A DNA stretch of 64,000 nt from Cunninghamia lanceolata (Eukaryota > Streptophyta > Pinopsida > Cupressales > Cupressaceae), in assembly GCA_027924645.1 (NCBI GenBank), contig BSBN01000242.1, positions 1-64,000 on the forward strand, given 5' to 3'. Under the pieces are notes generated by a model. It had not been told where the DNA came from, made no database searches, and saw only the letters and a list, made by a program, of their open reading frames with translations. Shown in pieces: positions 22,280 through 34,266 of the stretch (positions within the stretch are counted from its first letter, which is position 1; each line of letters starts with the position of its first letter). A program made the translations under genes and the position numbers.

Positions 22280-25200
22280 TGTGGTTACACAACACGCCCC
22301 ATTTTTCCTTAGCAAAATAGGGACCCAACTTTTGCTTCTGTTTGTTCCTTGCTTTCTTGCTTTGGGTAGTTTGGTAAAAGTTAGATGAAATAGTAGAATA
22401 TCACCCTTGCACATGCATATGCCTCATAAAGAAGGGTCAAGTCTCAAAGTCAATTTATGTCATCATAAACCCCATAATGTGAAAAAGCACAAAATTCTAA
22501 GCAAGTTTGCCTTTTGGATCACCCTGAAATTCCTTAAGGGTAGGAAGTTATGTCCAGTCAAAGTTTGGTCAAACCTGATATTCCCAGAGGGTCACATTCG
22601 CCAATATCCCTAATATTCACTAATATCCCTAATTTATGTTTTTAATGAAGAGAACTTGATATCCACATATTTGTCAATATGCGGACGTCAAACTTAAATG
22701 CTGGAGTTGTTTGCCCGTCGAGAACACATGCACATCCAAAGAGGGTCATATTACTTAATATCCCTAATTTTCGGCAACATGATGGTGATGTCATCTTATT
22801 TTGCTTTATAGAAGACCCGATGTGATGATGACATCATCATGACTGGGATCCAAGAAGGTCATATTTCCTAACATCCCTGATCTTAATATGATGATAATGT
22901 CATCTTGACCCGATATAAAGAAGGTTCGATATGATGCTGATGTCATCATATGCCTGACATCAAGAGGGTCATATTTCTCAATGTCATGTTATCTAAGATC
23001 CCCAATCTTCCCTAATATGATGATGACATCATCTTAACCTGATAGAAAGAGGACCTGATATGACGATGATGTCATCAATATGCCCGACAATTGGAAGGTC
23101 ATCTAGTTCCAAATCTCCATCATATTAGCTAGCATGCTTGATCTTCAACAATATGATGATGACATCATCTCCCAAGCAGATTTGTAATATTAGTGATGAT
23201 GATGACATCATCCTGATCTTCGAAGGTGAGGATGTTTTCGAGAGCCTAAGATCCCCCATTTTTCTTAATATCCTCATATCTACATTTGAGGTACGTAACA
23301 CATGGTCCCTCAAACACCAATAGGAAGTTGCCCCATGGCAATCTGACTAGATCATGTCAGCAACTTATATTGCCACAATTGTTCATAAGAGGTATGGTGA
23401 CCCGATTTAAGCATCGGCCAACAGTTGGTCAACTTTGTGATGACATCGTCATCATATTCCTAGATATCAGTCATATTCCTAATATTCCTGATATCTACGA
23501 ATATGCATCCCCACATTTAATGCCATTTCAACAGTGGTTGAACCTTTCAAATTTTTGAATAATTACCCACCACTTTGTTAACATCTCCAATCAGGTGTTG
23601 ATCAACGGGATACGCATTCAAACAGCCAACAAAAGACAATAATTGCAGGGTGAGAATGTGCTTATCTAGATATCACTTACATAGTAAAGGGTAACGAACA
23701 TAAGGTATGTAATGGCAAAACCCTCTTTTGTCATTTATGGTTAGAATGAGAAGGTAAAATGGTTTTACCAGTAAATTAATGTTATGATGCATGAAATGTA
23801 TTGCATAAGGATTTAAATCATTAGGATACTGGTATTGTTGTAGAATTGCATAATCATATGACGTGTTTGATTTATTGCAGGATCCAATGGCAGTTTGGAA
23901 GAACAGGTTAGATGCAGAGTTTCTGAAGCCCATGCACATACAACCAGAGGGGGATACCCTTCAAATACAAACAAATAAATGGTACACATCTTGGAGGCTC
24001 TTGAAGACAAGCTTGTTGTAGATGACCCCTTGAACCATCTATCAAAGGACACAATCAATAAGGCCATGAGGTTGAAGGCTAAATTAGAAAAGTACAATGA
24101 GATGTTGAATAGCAGAAAGAATAAATGGATTGCATTACAAGCACAAATCAAATCTCAAGAACATGCAGTCAAGAAGGTCATCAGGATCATGAGGAAAAGA
24201 TAGAACAGAGTAATCCTAAGGCTCATGCAGATTCCCTACCCCTATAGAGGAAAGCTTATCCACTTATGAAGAAGATGAAGAATGAGTAAGGATGCATGGT
24301 GATTAGGTCATTTGCATCATATGTCGAAGGAAATGATCAAGTAATACCATATGGTTGCCAACTAGCAACTTGTGCCACGTGTATACCATTGACTCGGTCA
24401 AAAGGGAAATGTAAGTCGTTGATCTTAAATGACAAATTCTGATTGTTGGATCATTTGTAATTGCCTCCTCTCTTTGTCTTATAAAAGGAGATGGAGTGCA
24501 CCTTGTAACATGGGGTCAATCATTTTTACATCTGACCAAAAGAGAGCCAATTATTTCATATTTGGCAAGAGATCAACAAGAAGGAGATTCAGATTTGAAA
24601 CTTAATTGAGATTAGATTGCTGAAACATCAAGTCTAACTCTCAAAGCTAATTGTAAATATACATGTTTGTTGCATACTTAATGAAGAAGAAGATCTAGAT
24701 TACATACAATCGTAAACTTTGAGTAATCTGTGGAAGAATTCTTGACTTGTACTTTGATTTGCTGTGTCCCTTGGAGTACAATTCATGTTGTGCATGTTGT
24801 CTTCATTCCTTTTCCATCAAAGTTTGCATCAACCATACCTAGCTGTGGAACATCCTGGTGAACCTATGGTTTGATTTTTCTTCTCTTCACGATAGTATCT
24901 GGAGTGTATATGGATCAATAGCTAAAGATTCACTCATTTTAGTAAAGTTTAGCAAGCATTCATTACATTTTTTAATTTCATTCAAATCATCATCATAATT
25001 ACAAATATACAAATAATCTAAAGCAAATACATAGAAATATGCTTATATCTCAAAGAAAACTGAATATATCCATAGCATATTTGAGTCGAAAAGCATGTAC
25101 AATTGAAAATATCATGCAAATACATACCAATTTTAACAGTAATCATGCAAATATCTGCCTGTAAGCACATAATTTAGATAAATTCATAGTGCAGAGGTGA

Positions 25201-25544
25201 GAATTAATTAATAGCAGTTGATGATCAGAAGAATTGATCAAACTTATTAAATATCTTCATCATCTGTTGAATATAGTAAGATTAACCTTGTCTGTTAAAA
25301 GATTTACAGAAAGTAGGTGGAAAACTGGATGTTCAAACATCAGTTCTTGGAAATAGAAACATAAGGCCCCTTGAATGGAAAATAGCAAAGCACATCAACC
25401 TCTAAGCAGCATCAGTAGATTATGAACTAATCCACAAAGACTTGGGATCATGAATTCTCTAAATTCATCATATCTTCAAGATGATAAAGGTTTGATTTGC
25501 AATTATTTATCCATGTGTGTTTATGACTAACATCATAACCAACA
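22280..25544 (+). repeat. 3' LTR of the Tat-like element
   Basis: Direct repeat of 12746-16017, starting TGTGGTTACAC and ending CATAACCAACA. It retains the palindromic array (22781-23215), the small ORF (23979-24203) and the TATA-like box (24480-24488). Confidence 0.88.
23979..24203 (+). CDS. Small ORF inside the 3' LTR
   Basis: Counterpart of 14451-14675: same length, with five residue differences. It remains open in both LTRs. No family is recognised and it may be non-coding. Confidence 0.28.
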   Translation: MVHILEALEDKLVVDDPLNHLSKDTINKAMRLKAKLEKYNEMLNSRKNKWIALQAQIKSQEHAVKKVIRIMRKR

Positions 25545-25549
25545 AGTTG

Positions 25550-26074
25550 CCCAAGGAAGGTTCATGCTCAAGGAAAGTTCAAGTTCTTATGTCAGTTTGT
25601 TTCATGCTGTGGTGTTCATGATTCATTGAGTTCATGATAATGCAATTTGGAAAGAGGAGCTTCATTTCAGGTTCTCTGTTTCAAAGGTTTATAGTGAGCT
25701 TATTTTTTTTGTGATATTGAGGTTGTTGTTTTCATTGCATACATAGGAGTTCTCATACTTCACTTCATTGATGAAAAGTGATGGTGTTCATGTTTCACAT
25801 GCTTCTTTATGTCATGGAGAAGAGTTGCCTTGAGTTTGTGTGATAGCCTGAGTTGATGGAGTTTACAACATGTCTTACACAGTTGGATTTGATGCTCTCA
25901 GTGAGATTATAGGTTTAGGAGGTATTGTTGTCATCAAGAAGGATTTGATGAACAAGCAATTATCTATATTCAAGTTCCTCTTGCTTTAAAATGATCAAGA
26001 TGCCTAAAGTGATGCTCAAGATATCTTAAGTTGTTTAGTCTGATGTTTCATGTTTATGATATTTGGTGGTCTCA
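25550..26074. other. Spacer without gene
   Basis: T/G-rich sequence with recurring TTCATG words. No coding frame, LTR end or structured repeat was recognised. It is the sequence that adjoined 12745 before the Tat-like element inserted. Confidence 0.5.
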
Positions 26075-26099
26075 TTAGTTCATCTTTAGGTTGAAGATC

Positions 26100-26390
26100 T
26101 CTCTCTCTCTCTCTCTCTCTCTAAAATGACACAGGCAATTCAAACTCCAATACGATAAAGAGAGGGGGAGGGAGGGAGAGAGAGAGAGAGAGAGTGGGAG
26201 AGAGAGAAAGGGAGAGAGAGTGAGAGTGAGAGTTTTACTTTTGCAAAACATGATTGCGTTATAGACTCGGTAATACCGAGCCATAATGTGAGAGCGTTAT
26301 AACACGCTTGCATTATGCCTTGTATGGGACCAAAAAGTCATGTGGAAACTTTTTGGTCCCTCATATTTGTGCATATACCCATATATACTC
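26100..26390. repeat. GA/CT microsatellites, quasi-palindrome and hairpin (MITE-like)
   Basis: A CT run (26100-26121) and a GA run (26157-26230) precede the quasi-palindrome at 26282-26317 (CATAATGTGAGAGC, centre, CGCTTGCATTATG). A perfect 13-bp hairpin follows: GGGACCAAAAAGT (26326-26338) with ACTTTTTGGTCCC (26348-26360). The final TTGTGCATATACCCATA resembles the inner ends of the 800-bp arms at 2264 and 11905. It probably is an internally deleted relative of the left-arm element. Confidence 0.55.
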
Positions 26391-28279
26391 CATGTGTATA
26401 TCATTTATTCTATTTAGGGTTTGTGTATATTTACATTTCTTTCTCTATTTCATAGGGGTGGAGGGTAGGATGCATTGAGATATTTCTTGTGCTGGTGCTC
26501 TTTTTCTAGCATTTATTTGCATGAAATACTACAATAAATATGCCACTAAAATGCAAGAAATATATATAATGCCAATTGAAATGCTTGCAGGTGTTTTTTA
26601 ATTTTTTATTTTTAGATTGGAGTCTTATAAAATTTCATTGAATGTAAGGAATCTTTGAGCTCTTTCAACTCCATCTTATGATTGTAGGAAAACATAAAAT
26701 TGTTAATTAGGCAAGAAATATTAATAGAAGGAATCACAAAGTTCATCCTTGGCTACAAAATCCTTATAAGATTACAGGGGCTAATTTGGTAACGAGGTCT
26801 AAATTTTAATGTTGGATTAAATATTTGTAGAGGAAAAAAGTCACATCCCACAGACAAAAAACTAAATGCAAATAAATTAAACACATGCAGAAAATATTAA
26901 AAAGAAGAATAAAGTTTATTAACATGGTTCACCAAATGGCTACCGCATCCACATAGAGTAGGGGATAGCTCTATTTCTATTCAACCTAGAATGAAACTTA
27001 GTTACAAAATATATCTGTAGCTTTTATATCTCTTTGAACTAATCTCAATGTGCATCTACTTTAGTATAAACTTGCATACATTTATCATAGTTTAATCTAA
27101 GTTGGAATCAACACCACATTTTTTAAGAGAGACAAACCTTCTTCCTACTAGTGAGGAAAGGTTTATCTTTCACTTTTCACACATAAAACATGATTATTTG
27201 ACATGGCATGTTCGCTTATTTATTTCCTATTGTGAAAAAATGGTTACATCCACACACCAACTTGATGTCTGAATACATGACTAAATTCATTTCATATATA
27301 ATGAGACCTATTATGAAAATAGATTTGGAATCCAACTTAGATTATGTGTTCACTTTCTAGGTATGTAACAATAAAGCCAAGATATAATAGCAATATTTAT
27401 AAAAAAAGAATGCATAAAATGTTGTACAGGTATATAATAATAATAGACTTGCACTTCAATGTTTGCATAAGATTTTTTTTATAATGTTATACCTAACCAA
27501 GTGATGCTTTATGGACATCAAGTACAACACACTAGGGTTTATTGGCATAGATGTAAAAAAGAATTGCTTGATATGATAACACAATTAGGAGGCCAAGTTA
27601 AAACTTTAATAACTTTGAGTGTAGTTGATACAAAGTGGTCTAATATATACATTATTTAATGCATTCTCAAGACCCAACAAATTCAAGGGATGCATATAGG
27701 TAAAGAATACTTGAAACATAATTAAAATACCCATATTGCCACTATGTACAAGAAACATCATTTTAAAATATTTCATCATGAAGTCCTCTTCGAGTAATTT
27801 CAAGAAAGAGACCTATGGGCAAGGTATTTAGATAAAAATCATATGGCCATTAATAGGATTTGTATGTATTTAAATATAGTATTTAATGTGTATCTTTCAT
27901 AATATTGTATTATGTTATTATAGAAAATAATGGCAGTGTTGATCTTTAGTGCATAAACTTTAACTTAGTGTGGATAAAGAGTGCACCTAATCTAGAAACA
28001 TTGGATTGGAATAATCCTTGAGTGAACTCAAGAAAAAGAAAATGATTTCTATGACAAATTCATAAGCAAATGAAATCCTCTTAAATGACATTACAGGAAT
28101 ATTAATGTGCCAAAATTTGCAGAATAAGACCCTTGTCAACTGCCTCTTGAGCTTCTATTCTTAATTTTTTCACTTCAATTTTCTTACCACACCTCTTTCC
28201 AAAATGACCAAAGTTTGGTTTCAAAATCATGTTTTCAATATATGTTTTAAAAGATTAAATTTATTCTAGTTGATCAAAC
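26391..28279. other. AT-rich spacer
   Basis: No supported gene. A small minus-strand frame at 27606-27803 has no recognised features. The part near 28140-28270 may be decayed downstream sequence of the transposase remnant on the minus strand. Confidence 0.45.
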
Positions 28280-29106
28280 TCATAATTTGTAAGTTCTCAA
28301 ATTCTGTGATACCCTAGAGTTAGTGTGCCAAAATTGTTCAATTTCTTTCTTTGTGATATTGATTAGCTTCTTATCAACTCCTGGAAGCCTACCACTAAAA
28401 GCCCAAGTATCATTTCCAAGAGGACTATCTAGTCTTGATCTTAATGCTAGTGCTTTTGACAATGTTTTATGATTCAAGCTTAAGTCAACACAAGTTTGCC
28501 TCATTAATCGAGCCTTTCTTAATTGTTTGCTCACTATTAAGGTTTTTATTACTCTACGAGTAGCTCTTTATCTTTCTCCTTGCTAGAGTTTTTAATAAAA
28601 TTGAGTGCATTGAAAAGGCTTCTAACAATAATTTTATTCCGATCGGACACTTTGTTTAACTAAATCTTTAATTTCTTTAGTATAGGTCTCATTTTGTACA
28701 TCTTTATTAATTACACAAAAAATTGGCATTGTTTGGTTAATGTTTTATTCTCAAATTATTCATTGAAGAGTTTTGAAGACAACCGAACCATTCGTGACAA
28801 CCTCTTACCTTCAAGTTTTTCCATTATGTTCTCATCAATTTCAAGTAACCTTTTTGGGGTTCTTGGATGTTTAACAATTTCATCATGCTTATTCTCTTCT
28901 TGAAAAACATCCTCTCTTCTTATGTAATTTGGAAATACATTTGATTTTCATTATTTCATCCATATTATCAACCTCATCAATTTTATCAACAAATAGATTA
29001 TGAAGTGTAAATTCAACATCATGAGGTTCATATCCACAATCTTCAAGCAAATGTTTTTCTTATTCTTTGTCCATGATATTTCTCTTATCAATAAGTGTTT
29101 CATAAC
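28280..29106 (-). pseudogene. Transposase-like remnant, downstream part
   Basis: The frame 28534-28280 encodes LNHKTLSKALALRSRLD, then W, then GRLPGVDKKLI, then EIEQFWHTNSRVSQNLRT. The order and spacing resemble the plus-strand gene at 38958-42549 (SRKIVHKYISKRTKLD, W, RVPRKYRIPEDV, VIEYWINHSRVSSNRRDT). Upstream to 29106 are broken acidic frames (DCGYEPHDVEFTLHNLF). The gene is split by the chromovirus; its upstream part lies at 34820-35080. It is a second, more decayed member of the same family. Confidence 0.45.
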
Positions 29107-29111
29107 ATTTT
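29107..29111. repeat. Target-site duplication ATTTT, left
   Basis: ATTTT precedes the 5' LTR and is repeated at 34815-34819 after the 3' LTR. This placement makes the LTR ends TGATG and CATCA, which mirror each other. Confidence 0.75.
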
Positions 29112-29658
29112 TTATGCAGACTTCCTGAGGTCATAACTTTTGACTCAAATGTGGGTTTGGGCTGAAATTTTACAGGTGGATGTATTATGAGGTGGCATGT
29201 GGATTCCCAACCCATCCTAGTTGGTTGGACCCCATTTTGGCACTTTTGCAGGGCTTGAAACTTTCATCTTGGCCCTCAAAATGGCAATTTAGTGTTTTTT
29301 CCTAGTTTTTTAAAAGTTGCTTTTATTAATAACTTGAAACTCATGTTTCAAATTTAGGTTGTTAGTTGGCTTTTCATCCTACCTTAGTTTTAGGAAGTTT
29401 TTGGGAAAAAATTGGATTCTCAAGATATGCACGTAAAATTACCTAAAATGGCAAAATCTGACAATTGTTGAAATCTGCCAAAAAAGGTAATTTTTTTATT
29501 TTTTTGTTTTTCTTGGATATAAGAGAGTTTTCTCTCATTGTAGCAGCAAAGTTGGTAATAGAATTTTTTATTATTATTTTTTCTAGTTTTCCAAATCTTT
29601 GGCTCTCACACATGATTAATGGCACAATTCTATTGAGTGTATGTTGTTGGCTACATCA
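29112..29658 (+). repeat. 5' LTR of the chromovirus
   Basis: 547 bp, a direct repeat of 34267-34814. It begins TTATGCAGAC (the 3' copy has TGATGCAGGG) and ends GGCTACATCA. Confidence 0.92.
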
Positions 29659-29660
29659 TC

Positions 29661-29672
29661 TGGTATCAGAGC
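29661..29672 (+). other. Primer-binding site, initiator Met tRNA type
   Basis: TGGTATCAGAGC two bases after the 5' LTR, the standard plant primer-binding sequence. Confidence 0.93.
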
Positions 29673-29680
29673 AGGAAGAT

Positions 29681-30883
29681 GGCTGGGAGAGAAAGAGGAA
29701 GAGGTGGTCTTGCCCAGATGCATAGAGAAATGCAAAATCTGTAAAGGCAAGTAGCAGAACTTACAACATGGATGGAAAACTAAAGACTGGGTAGAGGAGG
29801 TGACGAAGCTGATGAAGAGATAGGTCGAGGAGGTGCAGATCAAGATACAGAACATGAAGAAGAAGAATTAGAAGGCATGAGTTTTGAAGAGAGGACGCTT
29901 AGGGCCTTAGAAGGGAAAAATCAAGGGGTCAAGGTAGATGTTTCAGATTATGCAGGTAGTCTTAAACTAGAGGAGTTGATAGACTGGTTGAATGACATGA
30001 GAAATTTTTTTGAATGGAAATCCATGACAGAGGAAAAGAAGGTGAAATTCGCATGCACCAAATTAAAGGGTCATGCAATATTTGGTGGGATCATCTTCAA
30101 AAGGAACGAACAAAGAAAGGCAAGGATAAGATCAGGACATGGAATAAAATGGAGAAGAAGTTGAGAGAAAAAATTTTGCCCATAGATTAGGTGCAAACCC
30201 TTTTTCGTAGGTCTCAAAATTTAAAGCAGAATCTCTCTTCTATGCAAGATTATACAAATGAGTCTTATACGCTATCTATATGCATAGAGCATCAAGAAAC
30301 TGATGAATAGATGGCTGCTAGATATGTGAATGGCCTAAAATTCTCTATTCAAGATGAATTGAGCATGCATTGACTCAACAGTATGGAAGAGGCTTACCAA
30401 TTGGCTCTAAAGGCTAAAGAAAAACAAAACAGACTATACCATCAGAGGAATAGAGGAGGAAGAAGGGGTACATCAACCCCATTTCGAGGAGGTTCAAATT
30501 ATGGTAGGGGAGAGTCATCCCATGGATTGGAAAACCAAGTAGACACTCGACAAGATCCTCCGAATCAAGAACGAGGAAGGGGATTTCAAAGATGTAGAGG
30601 TTATGATAGCGGTAGAGGATGGGAAAACAAGAGAAGGCCTTTCACTTGTTCCAAATGTGGAGAAGAAGGTCATAGGGCATTTGAATGCTCAAATTATAAT
30701 ATGCAAGAAAGAAATCAAGGAGGACAACCTAGGGTGAACCTGATTCAAACGCAGCATGAAGTGGAAGGGACGGAACTAGAGGTTCCACCAGATGTGGGAG
30801 AAAGTCTCATGATGAGAAGAGCAATGGTGATTCCAGAGAAGGAGAAAACACAAGCCAAAAGCTCTGATGGTTCATGGCTTTGA
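29681..30883 (+). pseudogene. Chromovirus gag with CCHC zinc knuckle
   Basis: It probably starts at the ATG at 29681 (MAGRERGRGGLAQMHREM), nine bases after the primer site. Stops at 29741 and 29780 precede an open part (29877-30164) with VSDYAGSLKLEELIDWLNDM and WKSMTEEKKVKFACTKLKGH, typical of gag. After a frameshift near 30090 the frame 30383-30883 has an Arg/Gly-rich stretch and the knuckle CSKCGEEGHRAFEC. Role: RNA binding and particle formation. Confidence 0.85.
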
Positions 30884-30894
30884 ACCAATATCTT

Positions 30895-31250
30895 TAGAAC
30901 TAGATGCACTTTGGGTGGCAAGGTATGTCAAGTTATTGTTGATGGAGGTAGTTGTGAAAATATGGTTTCTAAAGAAATGGTAGAAAAATTGAATTTACAC
31001 TGTGAAAAACATCCTCATCTGTACCGCATTGCATGGTTTAAAAAGGGAAATGAAGTCACTATTGATAAAAATATGCCTAATTAAGTTTAGCATAGGGAAG
31101 ATCTATCAGGATGAGATATGGTGTGATGTTGTCCCAATGGATGCCTGTCATGTGTTATTGGGAAGGCCATGGCAGTATGATAGAAAAGTTATGCATGATG
31201 GAGAGAAAAACACATACACCTTTTGGAAAGATGGCTCTAAGGTGATTTTA
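30895..31250 (+). pseudogene. Chromovirus protease
   Basis: VCQVIVDGGSCENMVSKEMV (about 30925-30985) carries the D-G-G variant of the aspartic protease active site used by many plant chromoviruses. Frameshifts near 30890 and 31000 separate it from gag and RT. The frame from 31002 continues with WCDVVPMDACHVLLGRPW. Confidence 0.8.
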
Positions 31251-32650
31251 TTGCCTCTCAAGGATGAAGGAAAAGGTGAGACCATGCTGTCTGAAAGAGA
31301 TCTTGTTAAAGAAATGAAGGTGAAAGGGTGTTGCTATGCATTAGTATTGAAAAAAGGTGAAGAGGAAGACATTTCAGTTCCCCCAGAAGTAGCAGAGTTA
31401 TTGAAAGAATTTGTTGATGTTTTGCCTGATGAATTACCTGATGGTCTACCGCCAAAGAGAGATATTAAGAATCATATTGATTTGATTCTAGGAGAAACTC
31501 TACCCAATCAAGCAGCTTATAAGATGAATCCAACACAACATACAGAGTTGAATAAGCAAGTAATAGAACTCATAAGCAAAGGTGTGGTGAGAGAGAGCAT
31601 GAGCCCATGTGTTGTGCCTACATTGTTGACCCTAAAAAAAGATGGAACATGGAGGATGTCCACTGATAGCAGAGCAATTAATAAGATTACCATCAAGTAT
31701 CAGTTTCTTATACCTCGTATGGAGGACATGATGGATGTCCTTGCAGGGGCCAAATATTTCAGCAAGATCAACCTACGAAGTGGCTACCACCAAATTTGGA
31801 TCTGAGAAGGGGATGAGTGGAAGACAACCTTTAAGAATGGAGACAGATTATATTCAAGTGGATGGTTATGCCATTAAATTTATCAAATGCACCTAGTACA
31901 TTTATGAGATTGATGAACACTATACTACGACCTTACATTGTTAAGTTTGTGGTAGTTTATTTTGATGATATTTTGGTATTTAGTAACAGCAAAGAAGAGC
32001 ACCTACAACACTTGAGGATCGTCTTTGGTGTGTTAAGGAAGGAGAAGCTCTATGCCAATTTGAAGAAGTGTAGGTTCATGCAAGACAATTTGGTTTTTTT
32101 AGGCTTTGTCATTTCTAAAGATGGTGTTAGAATGGATCCAGAAAAGGTCAGGGCAGTTCTAGAATGGCCTAGTCCAAGCAGTATCACAGAGGTAAAAAGT
32201 TTTCATGTCTTGGCCACTTTCTATCAAAAGTTCATTCAAAATTTCAGTTGTATTGTAGCTCCTATAATAGATTGCACCAAAGGAAGGGAGTTTGTATGGA
32301 CCAAGGATGTTGAGGAGAGCTTTAAGTACTTGAAGCAAAAGGTAACAGAAGCACCTATACTTGCATTGCCAAATTTTGATAAGGTATTTGAAGTAGAATG
32401 TGATGCCTCCCATGTGGGAATAGGTGTTGTGCTTAGCCAAGTTGGAAAACCTATAGCTTTCTTTAGCGAAAGGTTGAATGAAGTGAGAAAGAATTATTCT
32501 ACTTATGATTTGGAATTTTATGCAATTGTTCAAGCATTGAGGCATTGGAGACATTATCTAATTCCCCAGGAGTTTGTATTGTTTATAGATCATATTGCAT
32601 TGAGATACTTGAACACACAGAAAAAGTTGAATAGTAGGCATGCCAAGTGA
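31251..32650 (+). pseudogene. Chromovirus reverse transcriptase and RNase H
   Basis: Copies element RNA into DNA. Early RT blocks lie in the first frame: LKKDGTWRMSTDSRAIN and AGAKYFSKINLRSGYHQI, ending at the TGA at 31803. The palm continues in another frame with VVVYFDDILVFS (catalytic YFDD at 31958-31969) and NLVFLGFVISKDGV. RNase H follows with FEVECDASHVGIGVVLSQ, YSTYDLEFYAIVQAL and FIDHIALRYL. One frameshift near 31820-31860 and a TGA at 32648 break the otherwise well-preserved protein. Confidence 0.92.
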
Positions 32651-32680
32651 GTCTCTATCTTGTAGGGTTACAATTTTCTG

Positions 32681-33780
32681 TTGAAGCATAAGTCTGGAAA
32701 ACAAAATCAGGTTGCAGATGCGTTAAGTAGGTGTGTTGCACTTTTGACCACAATGGAAACTGAAGTGATTGGTTTTGATGCCATCAAAAATTTGTATGAG
32801 TCTGGTGATGATTTTTGGGAGATTATGGAACAATTGAAGGCACCAGTATCTGGTAACTTGGATCACTTTAGAGGTGAATATTTTATGCAAGATGGGTATC
32901 TATTTAAAGGAAAACAACTATGCATACCAGTTGGCTCTATGAGGGAAAACATTATCAGAGAATTTCACAGTAGTGGGTTGGCTAGACATTTTGGCAAGGA
33001 CAAGACAATAGCCTTGATAGAAGATCAATATTACTGGCCAAAGATGAAAAGGGATATAACTAAGTATGTAATAAGGTGTAGGATCTGCCAAGTGGCTAAG
33101 GGACATTCACAAAATACAAGGTTGTATATGCCATTACCAGTACCAACTGCACCATGGACAGATTTGAGCATGGACTTTGTATTGGGACTTCCACATACTC
33201 AACGAGGTAATGACTCCATTTTTGTAGTTGTTGATAGGTTCTCCAAGATGGTTCATTTTATTGCCTGTAAGAAAACTAATGATGCAACGAGGGTAGCAGA
33301 GTTATTTTTTTCAGAAGTTGTTCGACTACATGGTGTTCAAAAGACTATTACCTCTGATAGGGATACCAAATTCCTCAGTCATTTCTGGAGGACTTTATGG
33401 AAGAAGATGGGGGCCAAGTTATAGTTTAGTAGTGCCTATCATCCTCAAATGGATGGGCAAACAGAGGTAGTTAATCGAAGTCTGGGAAATTTGTTGAGGT
33501 GTATTGTTGGAGAAAAGCCAAAACAATGGGACGTGGCATTACCCCAGGCTGAATTTGCCTATAATAGTTCTGTTAACAGATCAACGGGAAAGTCCCCTTT
33601 CCAGATTGTGTATGGCAGGAATCCTTAGGGTATTCTAGATTTGGTACAGCTACCAATGAAAGATAGGGTCAGTGATAATGGGGAAGCATTTGTAGAACAC
33701 CTTCAACAGTTGCAGAAAGATGTGAGACAAAATTTGCAGGACAGTAATGAGAGGTACAAGAATACAGTGGATGCTAGTAG
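32681..33780 (+). pseudogene. Chromovirus integrase
   Basis: Inserts the DNA copy into the genome. The zinc region has [15 protein letters not shown] and CRICQVAKG. The catalytic core has [31 protein letters not shown] and [16 protein letters not shown], so D, D and E are all present. In-frame stops fall at 33422, 33627 and 33782. The frame is the same as for RT and RNase H, as expected for one polyprotein. Confidence 0.92.
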
Positions 33781-34230
33781 GTGATATCAGACATTCAATG
33801 AAGGTGACTTAGTGATGGTATATTTGAGAAAAGAGCAGTTTCCTACTAGAACATATCACAAGTTGAAGTACAGGAAAATTGGTCTTTGCAAAATTACAAA
33901 GAAGGTTAATGATAATGCATATGAGGTCAGTTTACCAGATGATCTCAATATTTCTCCTATGTTTAATATTTCTGATTTATATGCATTCCATGGTGAGGAT
34001 GATGTTGAAGATAGTCAACTAAAAGTGGCATGGCACCACCACATTCCCCATAAGAAGAAGGAAAATATTGCACAAGTTCTTGATAAGAAAACTATCTACA
34101 CTTGGCAAGGGCATTACAATAAGTATTTAGTACAGTGGGAAGGATTGCCACCAATAGATAGCCCATGGATTACAGAGTGGGAAGTATAGAGGTTAGATCC
34201 AGTCAAGTGGCAGCAGTTCGAAGACACTCA
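33781..34230 (+). pseudogene. Integrase C-terminus with chromodomain
   Basis: The GPY/F-like module is seen as KYRKIGLCKITKKVNDNAYE and FNISDLYAFHGED. The chromodomain follows: YLVQWEGLPPIDSPWITE at about 34118-34175, with the aromatic and tryptophan positions of that fold. Chromodomains steer chromoviruses to chromatin marks. The TAG at 34187 ends the frame within about 40 codons of the usual end. Confidence 0.88.
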
Positions 34231-34255
34231 CTTGTAGGAGATGCATTCTTTTCAA

Positions 34256-34266
34256 CTAGAGGAGAA
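34256..34266 (+). other. Polypurine tract
   Basis: CTAGAGGAGAA immediately before the 3' LTR; primes plus-strand synthesis. Confidence 0.75.

Larger units (their letters stand above)
12746..25544 (+). mobile_element. Tat-like Ty3/gypsy retrotransposon lacking reverse transcriptase
   Basis: A 12.8-kb element with 3.27-kb LTRs and AGTTG flanking duplications (12741-12745 and 25545-25549). The internal part carries gag, protease, a long spacer, a fragment of a second-type (archaeal-like) RNase H and an integrase, all on the plus strand with many stops. No reverse transcriptase or primary RNase H lies between protease and the second RNase H, so it could move only with help from a relative. The order protease, second RNase H, integrase fits the Tat lineage of plants. 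LTRs hand-aligned over the first ~340 bp differ at about 27 positions, mostly transitions, while the LTR ORF region differs at 7 of 225. The insertion is therefore old. Confidence 0.85.

Noticed and set aside
12746..25544. Simple tandem or segmental duplication of a 3.3-kb unit
   Set aside because: The two copies flank gag-protease-integrase in order, have mirrored ends and AGTTG on both outer sides, so they are LTRs.
27606..27803. 65-codon minus-strand frame near the transposase remnant
   Set aside because: Could be decayed downstream transposase, but no motif matches the better copy.
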